Program-made: the position numbers and the translations under genes
Notes under the pieces: generated by a model
The model's database searches: none
What the model saw: the letters and a program-made list of their open reading frames with translations, nothing else
Told to the model about the DNA's origin: nothing
Origin: Pterobdella sp. o SKG-2022
Taxonomy: Eukaryota > Annelida > Clitellata > Hirudinida > Piscicolidae
NCBI GenBank assembly: GCA_964035795.1
Contig: OZ038322.1
Span: 20,376,674-20,440,673 of the forward strand
Length of the DNA stretch: 64,000 nucleotides
Direction of reading: 5' to 3'
Part shown: one piece after another, positions 13,101-22,042 of the stretch
Position numbering within the stretch: position 1 is the stretch's first letter
How the letters are laid out: every line of letters begins with the position of its first letter

Positions 13101-15156
13101 CGATTTAGGTAATCGCATATCTGAGGCCAAATTGAGCCCAGAGAATCTAAATAGCTGTTTGAAAGTTTGTCATTGGCCATTGTTCGTGTTAACGCTCAGG
13201 CAATTCGCAGTGCAGTGGATAACTAATATAAATAGAAATAATATTTCGATTTTATTCATTGCAATAATGAATATTCAATGCATTTTTTAAAATTTTATTT
13301 CATTTTATTTTAACAATTGATGACGGTTACTTTCTACATACTAATATTCACTTTTTTTCATTATTTACTATTTCATTGTAGATGAATATATTAAAACTTC
13401 AATTTTGAAATAATTTTTAAAAAATAAAATTTTTACAACTGAAAAAATTTATATAAAATAGTTCACTTTAAAAAAAGTTCTTGAGTAATTAACTTTTTTT
13501 AAAAAATTTATGTTTCATAATATATCCTTGCGTTAGTTTATTGTTCCAGTAATTGTCGATATCTTTTTTCAAGAAATAGAACGTATTTAATGCAACGAAG
13601 AAATTTTTTTAGATGTACAGAAATGCAAGCACCGAGGAAAACAAACTAAGAGCTTTAATTTCTTTAGGAGCTACGCCAACAAAAGAACTCAAGCAGAAAG
13701 TTCTCAACTTCTCTCTAGGAGTTTGTGTTTTGATTGCCTTTCAATTTTTAATAACTAGAAAAAAAAATAGAGAATACTATTCATTTTTCAAATATATAAA
13801 TTTTTGTCAATAATTCAAAAACTAATGCATTTTTAACGGGTGTTGAAGAGTTATAATCAGTTGTTTACGTTTTCTCGACGAAAGATGTTGCGTTAATGTA
13901 AAGGCTAAGCAACGTTTAAGCTCTATGTTCTCAAACGCTTATTTAGCCATTATTTGAGCTCTCTAGTTCTTTTTTTTAGCTTATTTTTATCTTTTTAGCC
14001 GTCCTTCCACTTTTACTCCTAATTATACTTTTTTCTCACTTTCCTTAGTTTTTTTTAGATGTTTTAAGGCGATCTGTTCTTGTACCTCTTTCATTCATTT
14101 TCTATACTTCTTCGTCTTATTGAATCTTTCTTTCTAAAAAGTCAGCTTTCGCTGAAGATACCTTAATTTTTTGCTTTTTTCACTTTTTAATCAAACTTAA
14201 AAAGCTTACTCAATGCCTTAATTTCATTTTCACTTGGAGTGGCCCTGTCTCTTGAAACAAATCCTTTTAAATTTAATCTATTTCTTGAAGTCTTAATCTT
14301 TCTTTTTTTTCGTGACTTCATCATTGATTTTTCCTTCACTATCTTCAGTTTTGGCTTTCTTTTAAGCATCAAAATTTTTTGTTGCTGCTTTATGTTTTTA
14401 CCACCTTTGTTGCATCATACAGGTCTTTTTGATTTCGCTGATGCATTAAAAATTATTGTTTGCTTTTTTGTTCTATTTAAAAAATTTTTTTTAGCCTGAA
14501 GTGAAAGACCAAGATAGGATATATGGCATATATGGAGTGGTAGGCACCCCAGAAGGTCGTCAGTTGGCATGGGAATTCATCAAGAAGAATTGGGCAAACT
14601 TGAAGGAAAAATACGATGGGTTTTTGCTTACAGCTCTAATCAAGGTGCTAAATTTAATTGTTCGCAAATTTAATGTTTTCAAAAAAAATAGAATTTTTAA
14701 TTAAAATAAATAAAAATGAATAAAATTCCCATATTTATTTGAATGAAATGAGTTTTGGTATCTTAATTCTTGTAAGAGAACTTCAGTTGCATTCATTGAG
14801 TTTCAAAACTGAAATTTTTGATAAAGCAACGTTTTCATAATTCATTGAATAGAAAAATAAATAAAATGTTTTTAAAAAAAGAAACAAGCAAAATCATAAT
14901 TTTTCATTACAGCTCCCAACAGTTGGTTTGAGTACACAAGCTGATTACGATGATGTGAAAGTAAGTCGTTAAATAAATTTAGTTTTACTTGAGCTCACTT
15001 TTAAATATTTCACATCAGAAATTCTTTGAAGACAACCCTTGTCCAGAGGCAGATAACACTATAAAACAAAGTCTTGAAAAAATCAGTTTCAACATAAAGA
15101 GACTGAAAAGAGAGGCGGATAAAGTCAGAGCTTACCTTAATGAAAATCCCGAGTAA
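4127..15156 (+). CDS. secreted M1-family (puromycin-sensitive-type) aminopeptidase, copy A, intact
   Basis: Zinc metallopeptidase removing N-terminal residues from peptides. Exons: 4127-4181, 4273-4406, 4467-4545, 5813-5889, 5947-6069, 6153-6260, 6898-7089, 7298-7394, 7867-8180, 8339-8443, 8678-8833, 8921-8999, 9150-9274, 9477-9605, 9762-9981, 11076-11212, 11371-11427, 13613-13720, 14495-14644, 14913-14960, 15019-15156; 2631 nt, 876 aa, all in frame. Residues 1-19 form a signal peptide ([15 protein letters not shown], likely cut after CGA), so the product enters the secretory pathway, unlike cytosolic PSA. PCWDEP is in exon 6. GAMEN is at 289-293; HELAH at 325-329 and Glu348 are the HEXXH-18-E zinc site (His codon 7974-7976); the transition-state Tyr is 411 (SYSKGAS). 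The C-terminal helical domain is complete. There is no membrane anchor near the C-terminus. Oddities: the exon 6 donor is GC (ATG/GCTAGT) and intron 17 holds a dead retroelement. The exact substrate class within M1 is not decided. Confidence 0.9.
6377..6515 (-). repeat. diverged tRNA-derived SINE in intron 6 of copy A
   Basis: On the minus strand a tRNA-like head (D-arm-like AGTTGGAAGAGC, B box GGATTCGATCC, pairing ends GGCTCG/CGAGTC) is followed by the TTAGCACC junction and a tail ending in AAGCGCTAT. This is the same head-body-tail order as the other SINEs here, but its head differs more. A free-standing tRNA gene is unlikely because the variable region is too short. Confidence 0.5.
10116..10136. 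repeat. short perfect inverted repeat in intron 15 of copy A
   Basis: Two 10-base perfect arms, CAATCCCAGT and ACTGGGATTG, are separated by one base. They lie just after a GC-richer patch in the 1.1-kb intron 15. No function is evident. Confidence 0.5.
11574..13225 (+). mobile_element. decayed non-LTR-like retroelement with deleted reverse-transcriptase core, inside intron 17 of copy A
   Basis: GC-richer than its surroundings and full of frameshifts. The 5' piece (11574-11726) reads [14 protein letters not shown] ... [13 protein letters not shown], the stretch that precedes RT in these elements. The 3' piece starts at 11764 with WYHDDATL, a YxDD-type RT catalytic motif, then [30 protein letters not shown] thumb motifs, GWLQAKLP and SELALPAY (about 12245-12335). 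The distal part gives [29 protein letters not shown], and [13 protein letters not shown] near 13040-13080. Nearly all of the RT palm domain between the two pieces is missing, so the element is dead. It is oriented with the host gene. Clade not determined. Confidence 0.8.
11727..11766 (+). repeat. 40-bp copy of aminopeptidase exon 17 border inside the retroelement deletion
   Basis: Positions 11727-11766 match 11357-11396 (intron 16 end plus the start of exon 17) at 37 of 40 bases, exactly 370 bp apart. The match includes the splice acceptor AG and GTGTACAGCACTGTAGT. It sits exactly where the RT palm domain has been lost, so it looks like templated filler DNA. Confidence 0.75.
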
Positions 15157-16410
15157 ATTTCTGAAAACTCACAGTATTAAAAAAATACTTGAATATCATT
15201 AGACATTATTTTTTCGAAATGTACTTTTGGTCTTTTCGAAAAAATAATGTACTTTTGGTCTTTAAGTTTTCGCAAACCTCAAATAATATTCCAAAAGTAA
15301 TTTATTTGAGTATTAAGGGACAATAAAAAATATTTTTTTTTGTATTTTTATCTATTTATCAAATATGGATAGATAAACTTGGTGAATAAAATTGAAAATT
15401 TTCAAACACTTTCATATTCTTTAAACACACTTAATAAATTACCACAAAAATATATAATCGAATGAAAACTCATTTTTGAGTTTATTTTAGTCTACGAAGT
15501 TTTTCGTGAAATGAACTTGCATTTTCAAACGTGGGTACAAATATGTATGTAACTCTGATAATTTAAACTCATCTCGTCGACCGTATATCTCAGAAGTAGA
15601 GCATTAGACTAATTATCTAAAGCTATCGGGTTTGATCCCGTGTGGGCCGACAATTAGCACCTGTTCCACAGCGTGTTTTCGCTACATAAATTTATAGCAA
15701 ACGCTTTGATCTATGAGTAATAGCGCTTTATAATACCACATTACATGACATTACTTCTTACGAAAAGCTTCGTGGACTACAAAAAGTGTTTTCATTTGAA
15801 TAGTTTTGTTTGGCTCAAAAAATTGAGAAAAATAACTTTAATATTTTTTATAAGAAAAAATTTTTTTGAAACTTAGTAGTTCCATCAGGTTGAATAAGAA
15901 TGAAGTCAAAATCAAATTAAAGAACTACAGACCCGAAAGTAAAAAATACCCAGATGGTTTCAGATTGGAACCAAAAAACAAAAAAAAAATGGAAAAGCCA
16001 CAAGGGGGTTTTTCTTTATATAACTAAAACTAAAACATGACAAAACTTTATAACGAGCATTCGTCAAAAATAGTTTTGCATTCCACACCTGTGCAGGCTC
16101 AAAACTAGAAAAAAACTTGTGCTAACAAATTGAAAAATGCACCAGATAAACAGCAACAATAAATTATACATTGAACTGACCGAAATAACTTCACCAGAAT
16201 GGACTATCACAAATTACTCTCGAGGAAATAATGTTTTTTTGTGAGCTTTTATAGACGGGTAAGCTACAGGAATCAAAGAACCTGAAGGATAAATTTGTTT
16301 ATATTTATTTTCTGACAATTTTTCCTCTTTTTTCAGTTCCAGTAGTTTTTTTTGGATTTTTATTTCTAAAGTGTTTTTTTGTCTTTGATTTCTGATTTGA
16401 CATTTTTAAA
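15157..16410. other. gap after copy A holding a SINE and short dispersed repeats
   Basis: No gene seen. Two direct copies of ATGTACTTTTGGTCTTT lie at about 15219 and 15248. A dispersed repeat related to 29228-29299 occurs at 15461-15508 (plus) and 15757-15820 (minus). The stretch 15870-16250 has short open pieces without recognisable homology. Confidence 0.4.
15576..15754 (+). repeat. SINE with tRNA-Ile-derived head
   Basis: The head contains an A-box-like region, an anticodon arm TTAGA-CTAATTA-TCTAA with anticodon AAT (Ile) and B box GGGTTTGATCC, ending GGGCCGAC. The body is AATTAGCACCTGTTCCACAG ... GTTTTCGCTACAT, and the tail AGCGCTTTATAATACCACA is followed by TTACAT-type repeats. It aligns end to end with copies at 30304-30474, 32350-32527 and 34282-34457. 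Confidence 0.85.
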
Positions 16411-16745
16411 GGCTTCTATAGCTTTTTTTTAAAGTTGGTCGGGGGGTAGTACAACAAAACCAATGCCCTTGTCTTGTGGGGTAATAGTTTTTGTTTTTTC
16501 TTTCAAATATTTTAAACCTTTTTTTTCATAGTTTGTTAAGTTGATGAATGTACTCGATTTCTTTTTTGCTAACTAGAGGATATGGGAAACATCTTGTCGC
16601 AACTTTTCACTATTTTCAGGAAGGCCAGCTCTTTTTAGACTTTGTGCTGCTTTTTCCGTACAACAAATTATGTTCATAAAAGGAATTTTTTGGTGTGTTA
16701 AAGCAAACTTTGGTCCTTTATTCAAGAGTGATATTGCGTGTGGTG
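16411..16745 (-). mobile_element. Penelope-like element fragment (N-terminal part of reverse transcriptase)
   Basis: Minus-strand translation with one stop gives ISLLNKGPKFALTHQKIPF, CCTEKAAQSL, LRQDVSHIL, then INLTNYEKKGLKYLK, TPQDKGIGFVVLPPDQ and KKAIEAF. The order of L..GPKFA, 'NLT..E...L..L' and 'I.P.DKG...VV' is characteristic of Penelope-like elements just before and into RT motif 1. The catalytic YADD region and the GIY-YIG nuclease are not present, so this is a 5' fragment. Codons are AT-rich like the host, consistent with an old insertion. Confidence 0.72.
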
Positions 16746-17087
16746 GCAGAAATTAATTTCTCTTGATAAAAAGGGACATCGTTCAGAAAATTATTTTTCA
16801 TTGAAGTACTCTTATTTGAAATAATAGCATTGAAATTAAAATAACTTTTGTTTTTATGAATAATTAACTAATCCTTTGAATCACTATATAACCATAGTTA
16901 CGATTTTATATTTTTTTCGCTAACGTTTTATGATAAGACTAAACTTATCGAAAATTATAGCTTCCGATTCTCAATAAATGTATTAAAAATTTCTCTTATT
17001 TGAATTTTTTAGTTACAAAATATTGAAGAAAAATACATACGATGTCTGAAAAATCTTTTCAATCATTTTTAAAAATAATAAAATTAG

Positions 17088-17141
17088 TTGGCCGTATAGC
17101 TCAACTGGTAGAGCATTTGACTAATTATCTGAAGTTACTTT
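17088..17141 (+). repeat. truncated SINE head (tRNA-Ile-like)
   Basis: GGCCGTATAGCTCAACTGG and the anticodon arm CTAATTATCT match the SINE heads at 15576 and 30304. Homology stops at the T-arm, where the RT relic at 17150 begins, so that insertion or rearrangement truncated the SINE. Confidence 0.75.
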
Positions 17142-17149
17142 CAGATTTT

Positions 17150-17866
17150 TTTCAGAGATAAACCTTATCAAACACTAAAAAACGCTGTTGAACATTTAGA
17201 AAGCAACTGAAAACGGTTCTACTTGACTTATCTTCAGCTTTCGATTTGGTGGAATATGGTATATTGCTAAAAAAGCTAAAGAAATTCTTCGGCTTTGGTT
17301 ATATTTGCTAAAATATTTAACTTTTTATTTAATGAACAAAACATTCATTATCAGATGTTGTGAAAATGAAATTATGCAGTCATCTGTTGGTGTCACACAA
17401 AATTCCTTACTAAGACTCTAACATGTTTTCTTCAAAAAAGATTTTGGGAAGATAAGCAAAATCTCGGTTTGTACCAATTTGATGGTGTTAATCCAATTAA
17501 TGTCTATCAAAGAGGTAAAAAGTCTCTTGATCTGCAGTGCATATATGATATTGAGAGTTGGATGTAAGCCAATCACTTGAAGTTGAATATCTCAAAAACT
17601 GAATATGTTTGGTTTTCATCGAAAGTTGAAGATAAGTCAAGTAGAATCGTTGTCAGTTGCTTTCTAAATGTTAACAAATGCCTATTGTTGTCACGTCAAA
17701 CATGAACGCTGTACAAAAAAAAACATCAAAGTTCTAACTAGTTCTTTTTTAATGTTTGTGTGAAAGCATAAAATATGGTTTCAAAAAATGGAATGTTTGT
17801 CAGGACATGCCTTCCTAGTATAGAGTCATTTATTATGAGAGCACAAAGGAGATAGACAGGGCATTT
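17150..17866 (+). mobile_element. non-LTR retrotransposon relic with inverted internal duplication
   Basis: Fragments in order: VLLDLSSAFDLVEYGILLKK (RT motif A, 17213-17280), SSVGVTQNSLL (motif B-like, about 17385), DIESWM-NHLKLNISKTEY (thumb motif, 17540-17610) and CLPSIESFIMRAQRR-TGHF (C-terminal block, about 17810-17866, with the usual Trp now a stop). Motif C (YxDD) is deleted. Bases 17189-17245 recur as an inverted copy at 17618-17675. The element is dead. It is distinct from the relic in copy A and from the Penelope fragment beside it. Confidence 0.72.
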
Positions 17867-18511
17867 TTGTGTTTATATACATATCTATTTATTAAGCGTT
17901 GTATATTTATATTGAATTTTTATTCAAAATTATTTTTATATTTTATATATTTTCTTAAAATCATCCAAAAATTATTAACAAGTTCGTGTCAAAACTACGG
18001 CTTTTAAATGATTAAAACTAAGTTGACTTTTCATATTTGTTATCGAATATTTTTAAAAACTTAGCGACGTGTTGCTACAAATTTCAAAGATACAGAAATT
18101 ACCATTATCAAATTAAAAAATTCAGCTTTCAGTAAATTTTTTCAATTCTATCAAAAATAAATAACCAACGTATAACAATAAGAACACATTTCGTTCGCCC
18201 ATTATCAAAATTTTTTAATCAAAAATGTTTTTCAACCTAAAATCCTCAAATTTAAAATTAATTTTATTGTATTGCAATAATAAGGTATGTTTACTAAATA
18301 TGAAAAGTTACATATGAAGTTTGAGAGGTTCATTAAATATGTGAAGCTCAAGAGATTACTAGAATTCACGATATAGGAGGTTTCAATACCATATTGATTC
18401 GTTGAAATTAAGTTCAAATTTTTGAATATTATTTTCAAAAATTGACAATATTTTTTGACAATTGAAGACTATGGCATTCACATCTATAAGCAATAAATTT
18501 TCTCGGTTGAC

Positions 18512-18901
18512 TCAGGCAAACAAATGGGTGAGCTCACTGTAAAACTCATTCTTACATGCTTCACTCAAAACCTGTTGTAAAGCAGACACGGAAACAATGG
18601 TTGCTACACCGCTACTAAAACATGAACATAACGACATTAATCTGTGTAAAAAACGATTCACTGACAAAACATCATCGATCAGGGTTTTTTGAACAGAGAT
18701 GCCCACTTCATCAAAACCTGTTGCGTCAGACAAAATCCAGAAGGCTTTATATGGGCAGTTTGATGCTTCTATCATAGAGGCTTCTCCACATTTTGTTCTG
18801 ACTTCTTGGCAGCATTCTATTTTAACACAGGGACAATGGAAGGTTTTCACTACCTCGATGGCTCTACCCAATATTCCAACATTGATTGTACCAATTTTCA
18901 A
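18512..18901 (-). CDS. unrecognised 129-codon open frame, possible exon or element fragment
   Basis: The longest uninterrupted non-repetitive minus frame in this gap. Composition is balanced rather than low-complexity, with six Cys and a CPCVKIECC segment near the N-terminus, then FWILSDATGFDEVG and a hydrophobic C-terminal half. It is less AT-rich than the flanks. No family recognised. Its position in a gap full of transposon relics suggests element debris; a nested gene or single exon is the alternative. The overlapping plus frame 18699-18935 is its shadow. Confidence 0.3.
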   Translation of the reverse strand: MKIGTINVGILGRAIEVVKTFHCPCVKIECCQEVRTKCGEASMIEASNCPYKAFWILSDATGFDEVGISVQKTLIDDVLSVNRFLHRLMSLCSCFSSGVATIVSVSALQQVLSEACKNEFYSELTHLFA

Positions 18902-19237
18902 TTTGATTCTGTTTGCATTTTTCTCACATAGTTAAATTTTAGGAATTCATTTTTTCTAGTTATACTTTTCATCAAAAGTTTTTTATTAGTTTTCTAAAAA
19001 ATTTTTCAAACTTTTCGAAAAGCAAATTTGTTAAAAAATGAATTTTATCAAATAGCAACTAAATTTTGTTCCTTGAATCTTGTTATTAAAATATAAAAAA
19101 ATTTTTTTTCGAATCTACTCATTTGAGTTATCTAAAAATTTATTTTAACCATTTAATCAAAAAAATAGAATTTATATCATTTTAAATTGTCATTAACAGA
19201 AAAATAAAATTTGTATTAGAATATTTTTAGTTTATTC

Positions 19238-19338
19238 AGGTCATCAATAAAAAGTATTTGCTGATAATTAAGCTTCGTTAATCTAGGTGAGTCTTCCTTT
19301 TTGATAATGGTTTATTATTATAATTTCAAGTTTAAATA
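19238..19338 (+). promoter_or_regulatory. promoter of copy B (conserved block and TTTAAATA)
   Basis: A diverged version of the shared upstream block (TCATCAATAA ... TATTTGCT ... GTTAATCTAG, 19238-19283) is followed by TTTAAATA at 19331-19338, 39 bp before the ATG at 19370. The TATA box carries a substitution relative to TATAAATA in A, C and D. Confidence 0.6.
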
Positions 19339-19369
19339 GACTTCATTTGAGAATCATAAAGGCTCAAAA

Positions 19370-20630
19370 ATGAAATTATTTGCTTATCGCATGGTCATTT
19401 TTTTCGTCGTGGAACTAGGTAGGTTTGAAAAACTTCATTTTATAATTAACTTTTTTACTTGTTGGTTTCTGATGTTGAAACTCGCCATTTTATATTTTTA
19501 TTCGAAATATTATACAAAAAAATTTTTTTGCTTATTTCGTAATCGTTTATGTGTTTAGTTTTATAGCTATTAAAAATTTATTCCTTTAAAATTTAAATTT
19601 TTTTTTTCAAAACTCATAACTTTTTTAATCTTATCCATTATTAGCCAAAGAAGTTGTGACAGACGCAAAGCCTTTTGAGAGGTTACCAACAGATGTCATA
19701 CCAGTCAATTATGCACTCACTTTCAAGCCTGATCTCGATGGGGGCAACATGGTAACCTTTCTTGATTTCTGTTTCCCTGAGTTTGACATTTGGAGTTCTT
19801 TTGTAACCAACATAATACATAATGCTTTAGAACAAGATGCATGCAAAAACAGTCATCCTATTCTGGTTTTTGTTAATTTGTCCATTATTAACTTATTTAA
19901 AATGCTTCAAAATTTAGTAATCCTATTATTTAACGTTTAACTCATTTATCTAATATTTTTTGGAGGTTGAAGTTAGTAATCCCTCAAAGATATGGGAACT
20001 TTTTGATGAAATATCTTATAAAAAAGGAGCATTTCTCATCTACGTGTTGAATAACTATTTTGGTTATGAGGTACCCTATTATATTTTTCCTCATGCCATA
20101 AAATATTTGAAATAAACTTGCTTTTGAACAAAATATTATTGGTTGAAGCAATTTTATAAATATCTTTTAAAACTACGAATCAACTGAAAAATTTAAAACT
20201 AATATTTTGAAATAAACTTCAAAGATTAGAAATTAATTTGGACTAATAATTTTCACAAGTGAACTTTTTACAACAAAAAGTGAATCAAAAATTTATTATT
20301 CAATCTAGAAATTCAAGGAAGGTTTGAGGATTTATTTGAAGAGCCATGAATACAAAAACACTAAAACGGAAGATTTGTGGGCAGCTCTTTCAAAAATAAG
20401 CAATGAGTCTATAGAAGACTTTATGAATTCTTGGACCACGAAAATGGGTTACCCAGTCATCACGGTCTTTTGTTTTTTCGATTCAATTCTTAAAAATTAT
20501 TTTTATAGTAATATGAGAAATTATTATCGTTTCATTCAACATGAAAAATAGGTTGAAGAGTTAGTTACAAATGACAAAATAAATTTGAATGTGAGTCAAG
20601 AGAGGTTCATTGCAGATGGGTCCCCAGATG
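19370..20630 (+). pseudogene. aminopeptidase copy B: internally deleted and 3'-truncated
   Basis: Exon 1 (19370-19418) gives MKLFAYRMVIFFVVEL, a signal peptide. The next exon (19645-19865) starts as exon 2 ([14 protein letters not shown]) but, after LDGGN, switches in frame to exon 9 ([10 protein letters not shown] ... KNSHPI). Exons 10 (19966-20070), 11 (20309-20464) and 12 (20552-20630) follow in frame. Everything from the end of exon 2 to mid exon 9 is gone, including PCWDEP, GAMEN and HEXXH, and no exon 13-21 exists before copy C. The exon 12 donor is GC. It cannot be an enzyme, although its reading frame stays open through all remaining exons, so a short secreted product is formally possible. 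The transition-state Tyr region reads SYKKGAF. Confidence 0.85.
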
Positions 20631-21947
20631 GCTGGTCATTTTTGCTTGTATTTCGCTTGTCAAATTTGAATTGCTCAGTTGGTTATTTAAATGTTGCTCT
20701 GCTTGGTTTTTCATTCTTATAACACACTCGTAAAGTTATATACTAGCTTTTTTCGAAAAAATCTAAGTTGTCTCTGTTGTCGTAGACCATTGCTGATACA
20801 CTTGCCAATTCCATGATGACCTGAAACTCCTTTCCAAGCCTGGTGATCTTTGTCAACCTGAATTTGTTTAAAAATTTAGTCACCTTTTTGCCAAAAATTA
20901 TAAAAAAACGCAAAAAAAAAGCCACTTATTTAGTATAAAAGTCAGCTTCAGTAAGTATTCCAAATTGATAAAAAATTTAAAAAAAAAAGTTATCATCTAT
21001 TACTTGAAGTTTATTAATCGGAAGAAATAATTATTCTAGAATTTTAATTCAAAAATAATTTTATTATAGTTTGAACGATGAGGTATATTAAGTAAATATT
21101 TGAAGATTAAGAGATTCATTAAATGTGCAATACGTAAGAGATTAAAATTTTCCTTTAGTTCATAATATAGGATTTCTAACCATTTATTAAATTTACGCAA
21201 TTTTATTCCATTTTTTTGAATAATATTTTTCGTAAATTGAAATAAATTTTAAAAACATAAGTTAAACCAACTTATTTTGAAACAAAACTCAGTGTTAAAG
21301 TTGCGCTAAGGAGTGAAAGCTTCCTCTAATGTCAACGACCTCGAATGATTCGTTAAAAGAATTGCTTGAATATAAAAACTTCACATCACGCTTCAGATTA
21401 GCATCAAATATGAGCTAATGATTCACCAAAAGAAACAACTTTTTTTAACACACCACACAAGAGTTAAGAATTGCTTGTTTAATCGTACAAGTTAACCAAG
21501 AATGCCGCTTGTTATTACAAGTCTTCTGGAGTTGATAGAAACGTTCTAAAACGTGCTTCATTGTTGAAGTTACTTTGAAACGTTGAAATATTGCGAGACT
21601 TTTTATCTTAACTTTTAGAAATTCGTTTTTTTCTAGCTTTCTCTAAAATCAAGACTTTTTCAGTAGTTTTTTTTTGAATCTTTCAAATTTTTAAAAAATC
21701 AAAATCCTTAAAGAAAGTTTTTTTATCAAAAATCAAATAAGTTTTTTTTGCATAAGTTAAACTTGAAATTTTTTAAAAATAGTTTTATTCAAATCATTTT
21801 TGAAACAACTCACATGAACTATTTGAAAGTTAATCGTAACACTATAATGGAGTAGAGTAGTAATCAGAATTTATGTTATCATATTATTTATAATTGATGA
21901 TCAAAAGAAAAATTAAATTTTTTTTGAAACTCTGTTAGCTTATTCAA
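20631..21947. other. gap between copies B and C
   Basis: No convincing gene. A 60-codon minus frame at 20743-20925 (ending VYDNRDNLDFFEKS) is unrecognised. The stretch 21461-21560 is homologous to 40751-40850 upstream of copy D, so this is duplicated 5' flank of the gene family. Confidence 0.45.
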
Positions 21948-22042
21948 ATCATCAATAACGAGTATTTGCTTAGAATTAAACTGCATTGAGCTTAACAAAT
22001 TTGCATCCTGATAATAGTTACTTATTATTTCAAGTATAAATA
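21948..22042 (+). promoter_or_regulatory. promoter of copy C (conserved block and TATA box)
   Basis: Block 21948-21990 (ATCATCAATAACGAGTATTT, then GCATTGAG) and TATAAATA at 22035-22042, 38 bp before the ATG at 22073. Confidence 0.65.

Noticed and set aside
14187..14372. Lys-rich minus ORF inside intron 18 of copy A
   Set aside because: It lies in a 500-bp pyrimidine-rich tract, so any minus frame is Lys/Arg-rich; neighbouring frames are full of stops and no family is recognisable.
15576..15655. Free-standing tRNA-Ile gene
   Set aside because: Acceptor and D stems mispair and the same sequence recurs with a common non-tRNA body, so it is a SINE head.
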